Shown: piece after piece, positions 35,987 through 44,968 of the stretch
Layout of the letters: every line of letters begins with the position of its first letter
How positions within the stretch are numbered: position 1 is the stretch's first letter
NCBI RefSeq assembly: GCF_900108225.1
Contig: NZ_FNUZ01000002.1
Span: forward strand, 374,501 to 438,500
Source: Thalassococcus halodurans
GTDB lineage: Bacteria; Pseudomonadota; Alphaproteobacteria; Rhodobacterales; Rhodobacteraceae
Length of the DNA stretch: 64,000 bases
Direction of reading: 5' to 3'
Made by a program: the position numbers and the translations under genes
The notes under the pieces: generated by a model
Databases searched by the model: none
The model's input: the letters and a program-made list of their open reading frames with translations, nothing else
Told to the model about the DNA's origin: nothing

Positions 35987-35988
35987 AT

Positions 35989-36005
35989 CATTCCGTATTG
36001 GAATG
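35989..36005. promoter_or_regulatory. LysR-type operator between the regulator and gcdH
   Basis: CATTCC-GTATT-GGAATG is a perfect 6-5-6 inverted repeat containing the T-N11-A core of LTTR recognition sites, three bases upstream of the LysR start. A half-like ATTCGGAA follows at 36010-36017. It is the best candidate for the binding site. Confidence 0.6.
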
Positions 36006-36085
36006 GGTTCATTCGGAAATACTGTTGTTATCTGCCGAGAACAACACATAACTTGCACGAAAGTCATGAAAGCTAGGGGACTCCG

Positions 36086-37285
36086 ATGTCAGATGCGTCG
36101 CACAAAGGTCAATCGTTCAACTGGGATGATCCGTTTCTGATAGATGACCAGCTGACAGAAGACGAACGCATGATCCGCGATGCGGCTCAGGCCTTTGCCA
36201 CGGATAAGCTGCTGCCACGGGTCGAAAGCGCCTATCTGAACGAAGAAACAGACCCCGAGATCTTCCGTGAAATGGGCGCGAATGGCCTGTTGGGCGTCAC
36301 TGTGCCCGAAAAATACGGCTGCGCAGGCGCGAACTATGTGTCTTACGGCCTTGTCGCGCGCGAGGTTGAGCGCATCGACAGCGGCTACCGGTCGATGATG
36401 TCTGTGCAAAGTTCGCTCGTCATGTATCCGATCTACGCCTACGGGTCCGAAGAACAGCGGGAGAAATATCTGCCTAAACTTGGGTCCGGTGAATGGATCG
36501 GTTGTTTCGGTCTGACCGAACCCGACGCCGGTTCAGACCCCGCGGGCATGAAAACCCGCGCGGTGAAAACCGAAGGTGGCTATGTTCTGAACGGGTCCAA
36601 GATGTGGATTTCGAACAGCCCGATCGCGGATGTCTTTGTGGTCTGGGCCAAGTCCGAAGCGCATGGCGGCAAGGTGCGGGGCTTTATCCTTGAAAAGGGC
36701 ATGAAAGGCCTGTCCGCGCCGAAAATCGGCGGAAAGCTGTCGCTGCGTGCGTCCATCACCGGCGAAATCGTCATGGAAAATGTCGAGGTGGGCGAAGATG
36801 CGCTGCTGCCCAACGTCGAAGGCATCTCTGGTCCGTTCGGCTGTTTGAACCGCGCGCGCTACGGCATTTCCTGGGGCGTGATGGGGGCAGCAGAAGACTG
36901 TTTCTTCCGTGCACGTCAGTATGGTCTGGACCGTCATCAATTCAAACGTCCGCTGGCGGCGACACAGTTATATCAAAAGAAGCTGGCCGACATGCAGACC
37001 GAAATCGCGCTTGGCCTCCAGGTCAGCCTGCGGTTGGGGCGCTTGTTTGATGAGGGCCGCTTTGCGCCCGAGATGATCTCGATCGCCAAGCGCAATAACT
37101 GTGGCAAGGCCTTGGACATCGCCCGTCAGGCGCGGGACATGCACGGCGGTAACGGTATTCAGGTGGCCTATCACGTGATGCGCCATGCGCAGAACCTTGA
37201 AACCGTGAACACCTATGAGGGCACGCACGACGTCCATGCGCTGATCCTAGGACGGGCGATCACCGGCATTCAGGCTTTTGCCTAA
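36086..37285 (+). CDS. gcdH: Glutaryl-CoA dehydrogenase
   Basis: A 399-residue FAD acyl-CoA dehydrogenase that oxidises and decarboxylates glutaryl-CoA to crotonyl-CoA in lysine, tryptophan and glutarate breakdown. The GcdH-specific N-terminus [18 protein letters not shown], the FAD-binding [16 protein letters not shown] near residue 140, WISNSPIAD, and the catalytic base Glu in [16 protein letters not shown] near residue 380 are all present. The Arg of [15 protein letters not shown] near residue 98 matches the residue that binds the glutaryl carboxylate. It is divergent from the LysR gene. Confidence 0.94.
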   Translation: MSDASHKGQSFNWDDPFLIDDQLTEDERMIRDAAQAFATDKLLPRVESAYLNEETDPEIFREMGANGLLGVTVPEKYGCAGANYVSYGLVAREVERIDSGYRSMMSVQSSLVMYPIYAYGSEEQREKYLPKLGSGEWIGCFGLTEPDAGSDPAGMKTRAVKTEGGYVLNGSKMWISNSPIADVFVVWAKSEAHGGKVRGFILEKGMKGLSAPKIGGKLSLRASITGEIVMENVEVGEDALLPNVEGISGPFGCLNRARYGISWGVMGAAEDCFFRARQYGLDRHQFKRPLAATQLYQKKLADMQTEIALGLQVSLRLGRLFDEGRFAPEMISIAKRNNCGKALDIARQARDMHGGNGIQVAYHVMRHAQNLETVNTYEGTHDVHALILGRAITGIQAFA

Positions 37286-37322
37286 TCAGGTGCACTCGTC
37301 GACCGTATAGAAACCTGTCGCT

Positions 37323-37347
37323 AACGGGACATTTGCTTTGTCCCGTT
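37323..37347 (+). terminator. Hairpin after gcdH
   Basis: AACGGGACA (37323-37331) and TGTCCCGTT (37339-37347) form a perfect 9-bp stem with loop TTTGCTT, 37 bases after gcdH. No T-run follows, so strength as a terminator is uncertain. Confidence 0.6.
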
Positions 37348-37393
37348 GCTGTTACATATTCCCAAGCGAATAATGAAAATGACAGGGAACAGT

Positions 37394-38506
37394 ATGGAAA
37401 AAACAGTTGTTAACAGCTGGAATGAATGGGATCCGTTGAAACACGTGATCGTCGGGCGAGCCGACGATTGCCATATCCCGCCCGAGGAGCCCGCGCTTGA
37501 TGCGAAGGTTCCGGAAGACAGCGATATGCGCGGACAGTGGGGGCGGCGCCCACAGGAAACCATCGACCGCGCGAATGAGCTCTTGGATAACTTTGCTGCC
37601 CAGCTACAGGCGCGCGGCATTCGTGTGGATCGCCCGACGCCGATTGATCATTCCCAGCCTGTGACAACGCCAGACTTTCACACGGACAGCCAGTTCGGCT
37701 GTATGCCGCCCCGCGATGTGCTGCTGACGGTTGGCAGTGAGATGCTTGAGGCGACGATGTCTTATCGCTGTCGCTGGTTCGAGTATCTGAATTATCGCCC
37801 CCTGATGCAGCAATACTTTAACGAAGACCCGAACTTCCGCCACGCCAGCGCGCCCAAGCCGCGTTTGACCGATGCGGATTATCGTACGGACTATCTGTCG
37901 GAAAAGATCGGCATCGAAAAACGTCTGGAATGGACGGCTGACAAGTTCTTTGTCACGACCGAGGAAGAGCCGCTGTTCGACGCCGCTGACGTTCTGAGGT
38001 TCGGCAAGGATCTGGTCGTTCAGCACGGTTTCACGACGAACCTGAAAGGCATCGAATGGCTGCGGCGTCATTACCGCGATCACCGCGTGCATGCGGTCAA
38101 CTTCCCTGGTGACCCGTATCCGATCCACATCGACGCGACCTTTACGCCGCTGCGCCCAGGCCTGATCCTGAATAACCCGCGCCGGCGTCTGCCCGATGAT
38201 CAGCGCGAGATTTTTGAAAACAACGGTTGGGAAATCGTGGATGCGGCCCAGCCTGCGCACAACGGGCCGCCGCCGCTTTGCTATTCTTCTGTCTGGTTGT
38301 CGATGAACGTGCTGGTGCTGGATCCGAAAACTGTCTGCGTCGAAAAATCCGAGGTCTATCAGGCCGAACAGATGGACAAGCTGGGCATGGAAGTGGTCGA
38401 GGTCGAATTGCGCGATGCCTATGCGTTCGGTGGCGGCCTGCATTGCTGTACGGCCGATGTTTATCGCGAAGGCACCTGCGAAGATTACTTCCCGAACTTG
38501 TCCTGA
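37394..38506 (+). CDS. Amidinotransferase (glycine/inosamine-phosphate amidinotransferase family)
   Basis: A 370-residue cytoplasmic enzyme of the arginine:X amidinotransferase family. Visible are NSWNEWDPLKHVIVG at the start, the FDAADVLRFGKDLVVQ segment with the active-site Asp near residue 197, the His in PIHIDATF near residue 238, and the nucleophilic Cys351 in GGGLHCCTADVY; these correspond to the Cys-His-Asp triad of human AGAT, which makes guanidinoacetate from arginine and glycine. The acceptor amine here is unknown. I start at 37394 (CAGGGAAC just upstream); in-frame ATGs at 37373 and 37379 are alternatives. It converges with an RpiR regulator six bases downstream. Confidence 0.85.
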   Translation: MEKTVVNSWNEWDPLKHVIVGRADDCHIPPEEPALDAKVPEDSDMRGQWGRRPQETIDRANELLDNFAAQLQARGIRVDRPTPIDHSQPVTTPDFHTDSQFGCMPPRDVLLTVGSEMLEATMSYRCRWFEYLNYRPLMQQYFNEDPNFRHASAPKPRLTDADYRTDYLSEKIGIEKRLEWTADKFFVTTEEEPLFDAADVLRFGKDLVVQHGFTTNLKGIEWLRRHYRDHRVHAVNFPGDPYPIHIDATFTPLRPGLILNNPRRRLPDDQREIFENNGWEIVDAAQPAHNGPPPLCYSSVWLSMNVLVLDPKTVCVEKSEVYQAEQMDKLGMEVVEVELRDAYAFGGGLHCCTADVYREGTCEDYFPNLS

Positions 38507-38512
38507 ACGCGC

Positions 38513-39376
38513 TTAGTCGTAGCGCATATAGCCACCGAACCCCGCGATCCGCTGTTCGAACGCCTCAATGCGTTCGGCGGCGGGTTCGCTGCGGGCGGCC
38601 ATGGCGGCTAGGATCATTTCGACCGTCAAAAACGCGCTGACCAAGGAGGGCATCAATTGCGGGCCAGCCATCGGCATAACGATGGTTTTGACTGCGTCTT
38701 GAGTAATCGGCGCTTCGTTCGAGTCCGTCAGGGCGATGATCTGCGCATTTTTTTCGCGGGCAATCTGGCAGGCGCGCACGACTTCTGCCGAGTAGTGTTC
38801 ATAGGTTACGGCAACCAGCACATCATCAGGTCCGGCGCGGGACACCTGATCAAGGATGGCACCCGGCATTGAAGGCACATCGACGAAACTGTCGAAGGCC
38901 ATAGACCCTACGTATGAAAAATAATGCGCGACGGAAAAACAGCTTCTAACACCGATGGAGTAGATCTTGTTGGCACCCAGCAGCAGTTCAACACAGTCGT
39001 CGATGTCGGCGATATTGAGTGGTGCTGTGATGTTGTCGAAGTTGCGCTGATTGGCTTCGATGACTTCGCCATAGATGCCAGAGCTTTGACGCGACCGTAG
39101 GGCCCGGGCGCGTTTGCCATAACTCTTGCCACGGTTCTGGACGATGTTCCGAATGTCCGCGCGGAAATCGTTGAACCCTTCATAGCCAAGGGTTTGCGCA
39201 AGCCGCGGCGCAAGGTTGGCATCTACACCCGCAGCTTCGGCCAGACCTCGAATCGACAAGAAGGCCACTTCGTCGAGATGGTCCAGAATCCACAGAGAAA
39301 AAGCAGCAAGTTTCCGCGGTCCACTGCGGCCGAGTTCGGCAAGATTATTCCGAACGCTTTCCTCGTTTGATGTCAT
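38513..39376 (-). CDS. RpiR/MurR-family regulator
   Basis: A 287-residue regulator with an N-terminal RpiR helix-turn-helix (about residues 30-60, FLSIRGLAEAAGVDANLAPRL) and a C-terminal SIS sugar-isomerase domain (about residues 125-255, GVRSCFSVAHYFSYVG; VAVTYEHYSAEVV; IIALTDSNEAP). SIS domains bind phosphosugars, though many RpiR proteins in roseobacters control amino-acid or amine uptake. It is divergent from the TAXI-TRAP operon over 140 AT-rich bases and is its probable regulator. Confidence 0.9.
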   Translation of the reverse strand: MTSNEESVRNNLAELGRSGPRKLAAFSLWILDHLDEVAFLSIRGLAEAAGVDANLAPRLAQTLGYEGFNDFRADIRNIVQNRGKSYGKRARALRSRQSSGIYGEVIEANQRNFDNITAPLNIADIDDCVELLLGANKIYSIGVRSCFSVAHYFSYVGSMAFDSFVDVPSMPGAILDQVSRAGPDDVLVAVTYEHYSAEVVRACQIAREKNAQIIALTDSNEAPITQDAVKTIVMPMAGPQLMPSLVSAFLTVEMILAAMAARSEPAAERIEAFEQRIAGFGGYMRYD

Positions 39377-39517
39377 AGCTTTGAATCCGCAGTGTTTTCC
39401 TATGTGGATAAAAGATATGCGTTCAAAAAGAAATAAAACAATTGCATCTTCGTTTCTTATGGATAAAGCATTTGCATTATTGGGGGCCTAACCCCGCTTT
39501 ACCTAGGGAGAAAGAAA

Positions 39518-40480
39518 GTGAAATTCGCAAAAATCATCGCAGCGGCTGGTATGACAGCGGTTGCAGCTCCGGCTATGGCGGCAGATACGTTCATTTCCAT
39601 CGGCACTGGCGGTGTGACGGGCGTTTACTATCCGACAGGCGGCGCGATCTGCCGGATGATGGCAAAAACCCGCAAGGAAACCGGCATCCGCTGTGCCGTC
39701 GAGTCCACGGGCGGTTCCGTCTACAACATCAACGCGATCCGCTCGGGCGAGCTGGAATTCGGTGTGGCCCAGTCCGACTGGCAGTTCCACGCGTTCAACG
39801 GTTCCTCGAAATTTGAAGAGCAGGGCAAATTCGAAGGTCTGCGCGCTGTCTTCTCGATCCACCCTGAACCGTTCACCGTTGTTGCACGTGCAGATGCGGG
39901 CATTTCGAACTTTGAAGACCTGAAGGGCAAGCGCGTCAACGTCGGTAACCCCGGTTCCGGTCAGCGCGGCACGATGGAAGTTCTGATGGAAGCATCGGGC
40001 TGGACCATGGATGACTTTGCAGTCGCATCCGAACTGCAGGCGGCTGAACAGTCGCAGGCGCTGTGCGACAACAACATCGACGCGATGGTTTACACCGTTG
40101 GTCACCCGTCGGGTTCCATTCAGGAAGCAACAACAGCCTGCGATGCGGTTCTGGTCAACGTGACCGGCGATGCGGTTGATCAGCTGGTTGCGGACAACCC
40201 GTTCTACCGCACAGCGACGATCCCCGGCGGCATGTACCGCGGCAACGATGGTGACACCGCAACATTCGGTGTTGGCGCGACGCTGGTTACGTCTGCTGAT
40301 GTCCCTGAGGACGTGGTCTACAACCTTGTTAAGTCCGTCTTCACAGACATCGACGCGTTCCGTGGCCTGCACCCTGCATTCGCCAACCTCGATCCCAAGC
40401 AAATGGCAAACGACGGTCTGTCCGCGCCCCTGCATCCGGGTGCCGAGAAGTTCTACCGTGAAGCAGGTCTGATCGAATAA
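39518..40480 (+). CDS. TAXI-family TRAP transporter solute receptor
   Basis: A 320-residue periplasmic receptor of the TAXI subgroup (TRAP-associated extracytoplasmic immunogenic). The signal peptide ends at AMAADTF (about residue 21), and the TAXI hallmark [20 protein letters not shown] follows at once, with the partner motif [15 protein letters not shown] near residue 147. Start is a GTG preceded by AGGGAGAAAGAAA. It feeds the fused permease encoded 80 bases downstream; a strong hairpin lies between. TAXI receptors elsewhere bind glutamate or other organic acids, so an amino-acid-like ligand is likely but not shown. Confidence 0.93.
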   Translation: MKFAKIIAAAGMTAVAAPAMAADTFISIGTGGVTGVYYPTGGAICRMMAKTRKETGIRCAVESTGGSVYNINAIRSGELEFGVAQSDWQFHAFNGSSKFEEQGKFEGLRAVFSIHPEPFTVVARADAGISNFEDLKGKRVNVGNPGSGQRGTMEVLMEASGWTMDDFAVASELQAAEQSQALCDNNIDAMVYTVGHPSGSIQEATTACDAVLVNVTGDAVDQLVADNPFYRTATIPGGMYRGNDGDTATFGVGATLVTSADVPEDVVYNLVKSVFTDIDAFRGLHPAFANLDPKQMANDGLSAPLHPGAEKFYREAGLIE

Positions 40481-40503
40481 GATTTTGTTCCTGTGATGAA
40501 AAC

Positions 40504-40526
40504 GGACCGTCCCGATGGGGCGGTCC
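40504..40526 (+). terminator. Intercistronic hairpin after the TAXI receptor
   Basis: GGACCGTCCC (40504-40513) and GGGGCGGTCC (40517-40526) pair over ten positions with one G-U and a GAT loop. There is no T-run. The position between receptor and permease parallels the hairpin after tctC. Confidence 0.65.
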
Positions 40527-40560
40527 ATGGCGCCATTGCCGCAAACGGGGGATTTCCAGA

Positions 40561-43197
40561 ATGAGTGATGTTTCAAAGGCCGATCAGGCCCAAGGGTATT
40601 CAGACGAAGACCTTCAGGATCTGGTTAGCAGCACAGATACCGGCGGGCGTGCGCCGACAAACCGGACGGTGGCGCTGTTTCTTGCTGGTGTTGCCTTGTG
40701 CTGGTCCTTGTTTCAACTTTGGATTGCTCAGCCGCAGCTTTGGTTCGGCGCTTGGGTTCCTGTTCTGAACTCGTCCCAGACGCGTCCTGTGCACCTTGGA
40801 TTTGCCATTCTACTGGCGTTTTTGGCGTATCCCGCTTTGAAGTCATCGCCTCGCAACCGCATTCCTTTGCTTGATTGGGCGTTGGCAATCGTTGGCGCTG
40901 GATGTGCTTTCTACGTCTTCTTATTTTCGCGCGAACTGGCGGAAACGGCCCGTTCCGGTCTGCCCACAACACCGCAGATTGTTATCGGCAGCATCGGCAT
41001 CGTTTTGTTGCTTGAGGCGTCGCGCCGCGCGCTTGGTCCGGCTCTGACTATCGTTGGGTCGATCTTTCTAGCCTATGCTTATATGGGCACTGGCTGGCTG
41101 ATCCCTGACATTATCGAACATTCGGGCCTGTCATTCACCGCTATCGTTAACGCTCAGTGGCTCGATACGACCGGTGTCTTCGGCATCCCGCTGGGTGTAT
41201 CAACAGCCTTTGTTTTCCTCTTCGTTTTGTTCGGCGCGCTGTTGGATAAGGCCGGCGCGGGCAACTACTTTATCCAGATCGCTTTTGCCGGTCTGGGCGC
41301 GCTGCGCGGTGGTCCGGCGAAAGCGGCTGTTGTGGGCTCTGCCATGACAGGCCTGATTTCCGGTTCATCCATCGCGAACGTTGTAACGACAGGTACTTTC
41401 ACGATCCCGCTGATGAAGCGCGTGGGGTTCTCCGCTGAGAAATCTGGCGCGGTTGAGGTTGCGTCTTCGGTCAACGGTCAGATCATGCCGCCGGTCATGG
41501 GGGCTGCTGCGTTCCTGATGGTGGAATTCGTCGGCATTTCCTACGTCGAGGTCATCAAACACGCCTTTATTCCGGCGGTGATTTCCTACATCGCGCTGGT
41601 CTACATCGTGCACCTTGAGGCACTGAAACGCGACATGCCTGCCTTGGGTGAGGCGGCGAACCTCGGCAAGATGTTCCTGAAGATTTTCGTGGGCTTCGTG
41701 GTTGCTGCGGTTGGTTTCACCGCGCTGGTCTACGGTGTGAACGGCCTGCGAGCGATGGCACCTGCCGTGTCCGGTCCGATCATCATGATCGCCATTCTGG
41801 TGGCTTATGTCGCGATGGTGCGCACTGCGGCGCGTCGTCCTGATCTGACGCTGGATGATCCGAACGATCCGAATTTTAAACTGCCGACCGTGGCACAGGT
41901 GTTCCCGACGGGTCTGCATTACATCCTGCCCATTCTGGTTCTTGTCTGGTTCCTGATGATCGAGATGCAGTCGCCGGGTAAGTCCGCATTCTACGCGGTG
42001 GCGATCATGCTGTTCATCATCCTGACCCAGCGCCCGTTGAAGGCATTCTTCCGTGGCGAAGATGCAGGTGAGGCACTTAAGGCTGGTATCAACGATCTGA
42101 TCGAGGGCCTGATCGCCGGCGCGCGTAACATGATCGGTATCGGTGTGGCGACCGCCGCTGCTGGTATCATCGTGGCGACTGTGACCAAAACGCCGATCGG
42201 CACGGAACTGGCTGGTCTGGTGGAAATCCTGTCCGGCGGTCATCTGATGCTGATGCTGCTGTTGGTTGGCGTCTTCTCGTTGATCCTTGGTATGGGGCTT
42301 CCGACAACGGCGAACTACATCGTTGTGTCGTCTTTGATGGCTTCTGTGGTTGTGTCCTTGGGCGCGCAAGAGGGGCTGATCGTTCCACTGATCGCTGCGC
42401 ATTTGTTCGTGTTTTACTTCGGCATCATGGCCGATGTGACACCACCCGTGGGTCTGGCCAGCTTTGCGGCCGCCGCGGTATCAGGTGGTGATCCGATCAA
42501 GACAGGTTTCACCGCGTTCTTCTATTCGATGCGGACCGTGGCATTGCCGTTCCTGTTCATCTACAACCCGACGCTGATCTTGTACGGCGTCGATCTGGGA
42601 ACCACCGCAGGCATCCTGCAGGCGATCCTTGTGTTCTTTGTGGCGACCATCGCAATGCTGCTGTTCGCGGCCGCGACGCAGGGCTACTTCCTTGCACGTT
42701 CGAAGTACTGGGAGAGCGCTGCACTTCTGCTGGTGGCCTTCACACTGTTCGTGCCGGGCTTCTGGCTGGACCGTATCCAGCCTCGGTTTGAGGAAATGCC
42801 ACCGACCCAACTGGCCGAGGCATTCGACAATACTGCTGTGGGCGACACCGTTCGTTTCGTGGTTGAGGGGCCGGACTTCACCGATGGTGAGCCGACATCT
42901 TTGACCATCGTGCACACTGTCACGGCAGAAGATCCGGCATCGGGTCGTGCGGATGCGGCGGGCCTGTTCCTGATGGCTGAGGGTGAAGAGATGTTCATGG
43001 ACGAACCCATGTTCGGAACACCGTATCAGACCAAGCTTCAGGGCTTTGATTTCTACGGGGATGACCGCGTTCAGGTGACCAGCCTTCTGCAACCGGCTGA
43101 CCGTATGCCCAAACAGATTTTCTGGATACCTGCACTGCTGTTGCTGGGGCTCGTCATTGTGATGCAGCGCCGCCGTCAGACCAAGCCGGCCTTTTAA
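40561..43197 (+). CDS. TRAP transporter fused permease (DctQM, TAXI type)
   Basis: An 878-residue inner-membrane protein that fuses the small (DctQ-like, roughly residues 35-190) and large (DctM-like, roughly 195-660) TRAP subunits. The DctM part contains GPAKAAVVGSAMTGLISGSS and the second re-entrant motif GMGLPTTANYIVVSSL; about 17-19 hydrophobic segments are visible. After residue about 700 comes a soluble stretch of about 130 residues (PRFEEMPPTQLAEAFDNTAV onward), then a last helix near the C-terminus. Fusion is the rule for TAXI systems. It uses an ion gradient to import the receptor's ligand. Confidence 0.94.
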   Translation: MSDVSKADQAQGYSDEDLQDLVSSTDTGGRAPTNRTVALFLAGVALCWSLFQLWIAQPQLWFGAWVPVLNSSQTRPVHLGFAILLAFLAYPALKSSPRNRIPLLDWALAIVGAGCAFYVFLFSRELAETARSGLPTTPQIVIGSIGIVLLLEASRRALGPALTIVGSIFLAYAYMGTGWLIPDIIEHSGLSFTAIVNAQWLDTTGVFGIPLGVSTAFVFLFVLFGALLDKAGAGNYFIQIAFAGLGALRGGPAKAAVVGSAMTGLISGSSIANVVTTGTFTIPLMKRVGFSAEKSGAVEVASSVNGQIMPPVMGAAAFLMVEFVGISYVEVIKHAFIPAVISYIALVYIVHLEALKRDMPALGEAANLGKMFLKIFVGFVVAAVGFTALVYGVNGLRAMAPAVSGPIIMIAILVAYVAMVRTAARRPDLTLDDPNDPNFKLPTVAQVFPTGLHYILPILVLVWFLMIEMQSPGKSAFYAVAIMLFIILTQRPLKAFFRGEDAGEALKAGINDLIEGLIAGARNMIGIGVATAAAGIIVATVTKTPIGTELAGLVEILSGGHLMLMLLLVGVFSLILGMGLPTTANYIVVSSLMASVVVSLGAQEGLIVPLIAAHLFVFYFGIMADVTPPVGLASFAAAAVSGGDPIKTGFTAFFYSMRTVALPFLFIYNPTLILYGVDLGTTAGILQAILVFFVATIAMLLFAAATQGYFLARSKYWESAALLLVAFTLFVPGFWLDRIQPRFEEMPPTQLAEAFDNTAVGDTVRFVVEGPDFTDGEPTSLTIVHTVTAEDPASGRADAAGLFLMAEGEEMFMDEPMFGTPYQTKLQGFDFYGDDRVQVTSLLQPADRMPKQIFWIPALLLLGLVIVMQRRRQTKPAF

Positions 43198-43211
43198 GGG
43201 AGAATTGAGAC

Positions 43212-43637
43212 ATGTCGAAGACCATCCTGCTTCCCGTAGATATCAATCACCCGAAGGCTGAACAGAAATCCCTGAAAGAGGCTCTGCCGCTGTTGGGTGA
43301 CGGTGGCGTCCTGCACGTCGTCTCGGTCGCTCCCAGCTTTGGCATGGCGCAGGTATCGGGGTTTTTCCCGGCCCAGTATGAAAAAGAACATCTGGCAGAG
43401 TTTGGTAAACAGCTGTCTGCCTGGGTGAAAGAACACGTGCCCGATGGGGTCACTGTAAAACCGCATGTTTTGCACGGCACGATCTATGACGAAATCCTGC
43501 GCGCAGCGGACGAGCTGAATGTGGATTTGATCGTCATGGGGGCCCACCGTCCAGAATTGTCTGACTACCTGTTGGGGCCGAACGCCGCGCGGGTGGTCCG
43601 ACATGCCAACCAATCGGTATATGTCGTCAGGAGCTGA
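43212..43637 (+). CDS. Universal stress protein linked to TRAP transporter (TeaD-like)
   Basis: A 141-residue UspA-fold protein. MSKTILLPVDINHP opens the fold and the nucleotide-site region is VMGAHRPELSDYLLGPNAARVV, where the usual second Gly of G-x2-G-x9-G is Arg, as in TRAP-linked members. In Halomonas, TeaD regulates the ectoine TRAP transporter; this gene sits 14 bases after the permease, so a similar control role is likely. The next gene starts two bases after its stop. Confidence 0.88.
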   Translation: MSKTILLPVDINHPKAEQKSLKEALPLLGDGGVLHVVSVAPSFGMAQVSGFFPAQYEKEHLAEFGKQLSAWVKEHVPDGVTVKPHVLHGTIYDEILRAADELNVDLIVMGAHRPELSDYLLGPNAARVVRHANQSVYVVRS

Positions 43638-43639
43638 CA

Positions 43640-44968
43640 ATGCCCAACCATATCTTCGGCCGTTCCACTAAGGGACAGCTGCCAACAGCCGTTGCGGGCG
43701 ACGGCTGTTATCTGATCGATTCATCAGGAAAACGCTATTTCGACGGGTCAGGGGGCGCGGCTGTGTCGTGCCTTGGGCATTCGAACGCGCATGTTCGGGC
43801 GGCGTTGCATGATCAGTTGGATCAATTGGCCTTTGCGCACACAGGGTTCTTTACCTCGGACGCCGCTGAAAAACTGGCGGATCGTCTGGTGGCGGCGGCA
43901 CCTGAGGGCATTGATCGTGTGTATCTGGTGTCCGGTGGATCAGAGGCGGTTGAAGCGGCGCTGAAACTGGCGCGTCAGTACTTCATGGAAATTGGTCAGC
44001 CAGAACGCCATCGCGTGATTGCGCGGCGTCAGAGCTATCACGGCAATACGCTGGGCGCTTTGGCGGCAGGTGGCAACGAATGGCGGCGCGCGCAGTTTGC
44101 TCCGTTGTTGGTTGAGACCTCGCATATTTCGCCATGCTATGAATACCGCGAGCGTCGTGATGGGGAGAGCCTTGAAGACTACGGTCTGCGTTCTGCAAAC
44201 GAACTCGAGGCGGAAATTCTGCGTCTCGGACCGGAAAGCGTCATGGCCTTTGTGGCCGAACCGGTTGTAGGAGCGACGGCGGGCGCTGTTCCCGCTGTGG
44301 CCGGTTATCTAAAGCGTATTCGCGACATCTGTGATCAGTATGGCATCTTGCTGCTCTTGGATGAGGTTATGTGCGGCATGGGCCGGACAGGGCATTTGTT
44401 TGCCTGTCTGGAAGATGGCGTTGCGCCAGACATGATCACCATCGCCAAGGGGCTGGGCGCTGGGTACCAGCCGATCGGCGCGCTTCTGGTTCAAGGCAAA
44501 ATCTATGATGCGGTGGCATCTGGCTCCGGCTTCTTCCAGCACGGTCATACATATATGGGGCACGCCATGGCGGCAGCGGCGGCCAACGCGGTTCTGGATG
44601 AAATCGAAGGAAACAACCTTCTGTCGCGTGTGCGCGAACAAGGTGACAAGCTGGACGCAGCATTGCGCGCTGAATTCGGCCAGCACCCGCACGTGGGTGA
44701 CATCCGTGGTCGCGGCCTGTTCCGCGGGGTCGAATTGGTGGAAGACCGGGAAACCAAGAAACCTTTTGATCCTGCACGAAAGCTACATGCCAAGATCAAG
44801 GCGAATGCCTTTGAGGCTGGTCTGATTTGTTACCCGATGGGGGGCACGATTGACGGTGTTAACGGCGACCACATTCTGTTGGCGCCGCCCTTCATCATCG
44901 AAGACGCGCAGATCGACGAAGTGGTGACCAAGCTTTCGGGCGCGATCACGGGGGCGTTGGCTGCATGA
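43640..44968 (+). CDS. Class III aminotransferase
   Basis: A 442-residue PLP enzyme of the class III (omega/beta-amino acid) aminotransferase family. Seen are YFDGSGGAAVSCLGH near residue 33, the PLP-phosphate loop VSGGSEAVEAALKLARQY, the cofactor Asp in LLLLDEVMCGMGRTG near residue 235 and the catalytic Lys in ITIAKGLGAGYQPIGA near residue 275. Family members transfer the distal or beta amino group to pyruvate or 2-oxoglutarate. It overlaps the BKACE gene by four bases; a beta-amino acid substrate would give exactly the beta-keto acid that the next enzyme cleaves. That link is inference. Confidence 0.92.
   Translation: MPNHIFGRSTKGQLPTAVAGDGCYLIDSSGKRYFDGSGGAAVSCLGHSNAHVRAALHDQLDQLAFAHTGFFTSDAAEKLADRLVAAAPEGIDRVYLVSGGSEAVEAALKLARQYFMEIGQPERHRVIARRQSYHGNTLGALAAGGNEWRRAQFAPLLVETSHISPCYEYRERRDGESLEDYGLRSANELEAEILRLGPESVMAFVAEPVVGATAGAVPAVAGYLKRIRDICDQYGILLLLDEVMCGMGRTGHLFACLEDGVAPDMITIAKGLGAGYQPIGALLVQGKIYDAVASGSGFFQHGHTYMGHAMAAAAANAVLDEIEGNNLLSRVREQGDKLDAALRAEFGQHPHVGDIRGRGLFRGVELVEDRETKKPFDPARKLHAKIKANAFEAGLICYPMGGTIDGVNGDHILLAPPFIIEDAQIDEVVTKLSGAITGALAA

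Noticed and set aside
39401-39467. GGATAAA repeats as an RpiR operator
   Set aside because: The two copies share only TATG(TG)GATAAA in a very AT-rich gap and show no symmetry; not convincing enough to list as a site.
39503-40576. A 357-codon minus-strand frame
   Set aside because: It is antisense to the TAXI receptor, which has a signal peptide and family motifs; the minus frame has none.
41365-42402. A 345-codon minus-strand frame
   Set aside because: It is antisense to the TRAP permease and of low-complexity, His/Arg/Gln-rich composition typical of a shadow frame.
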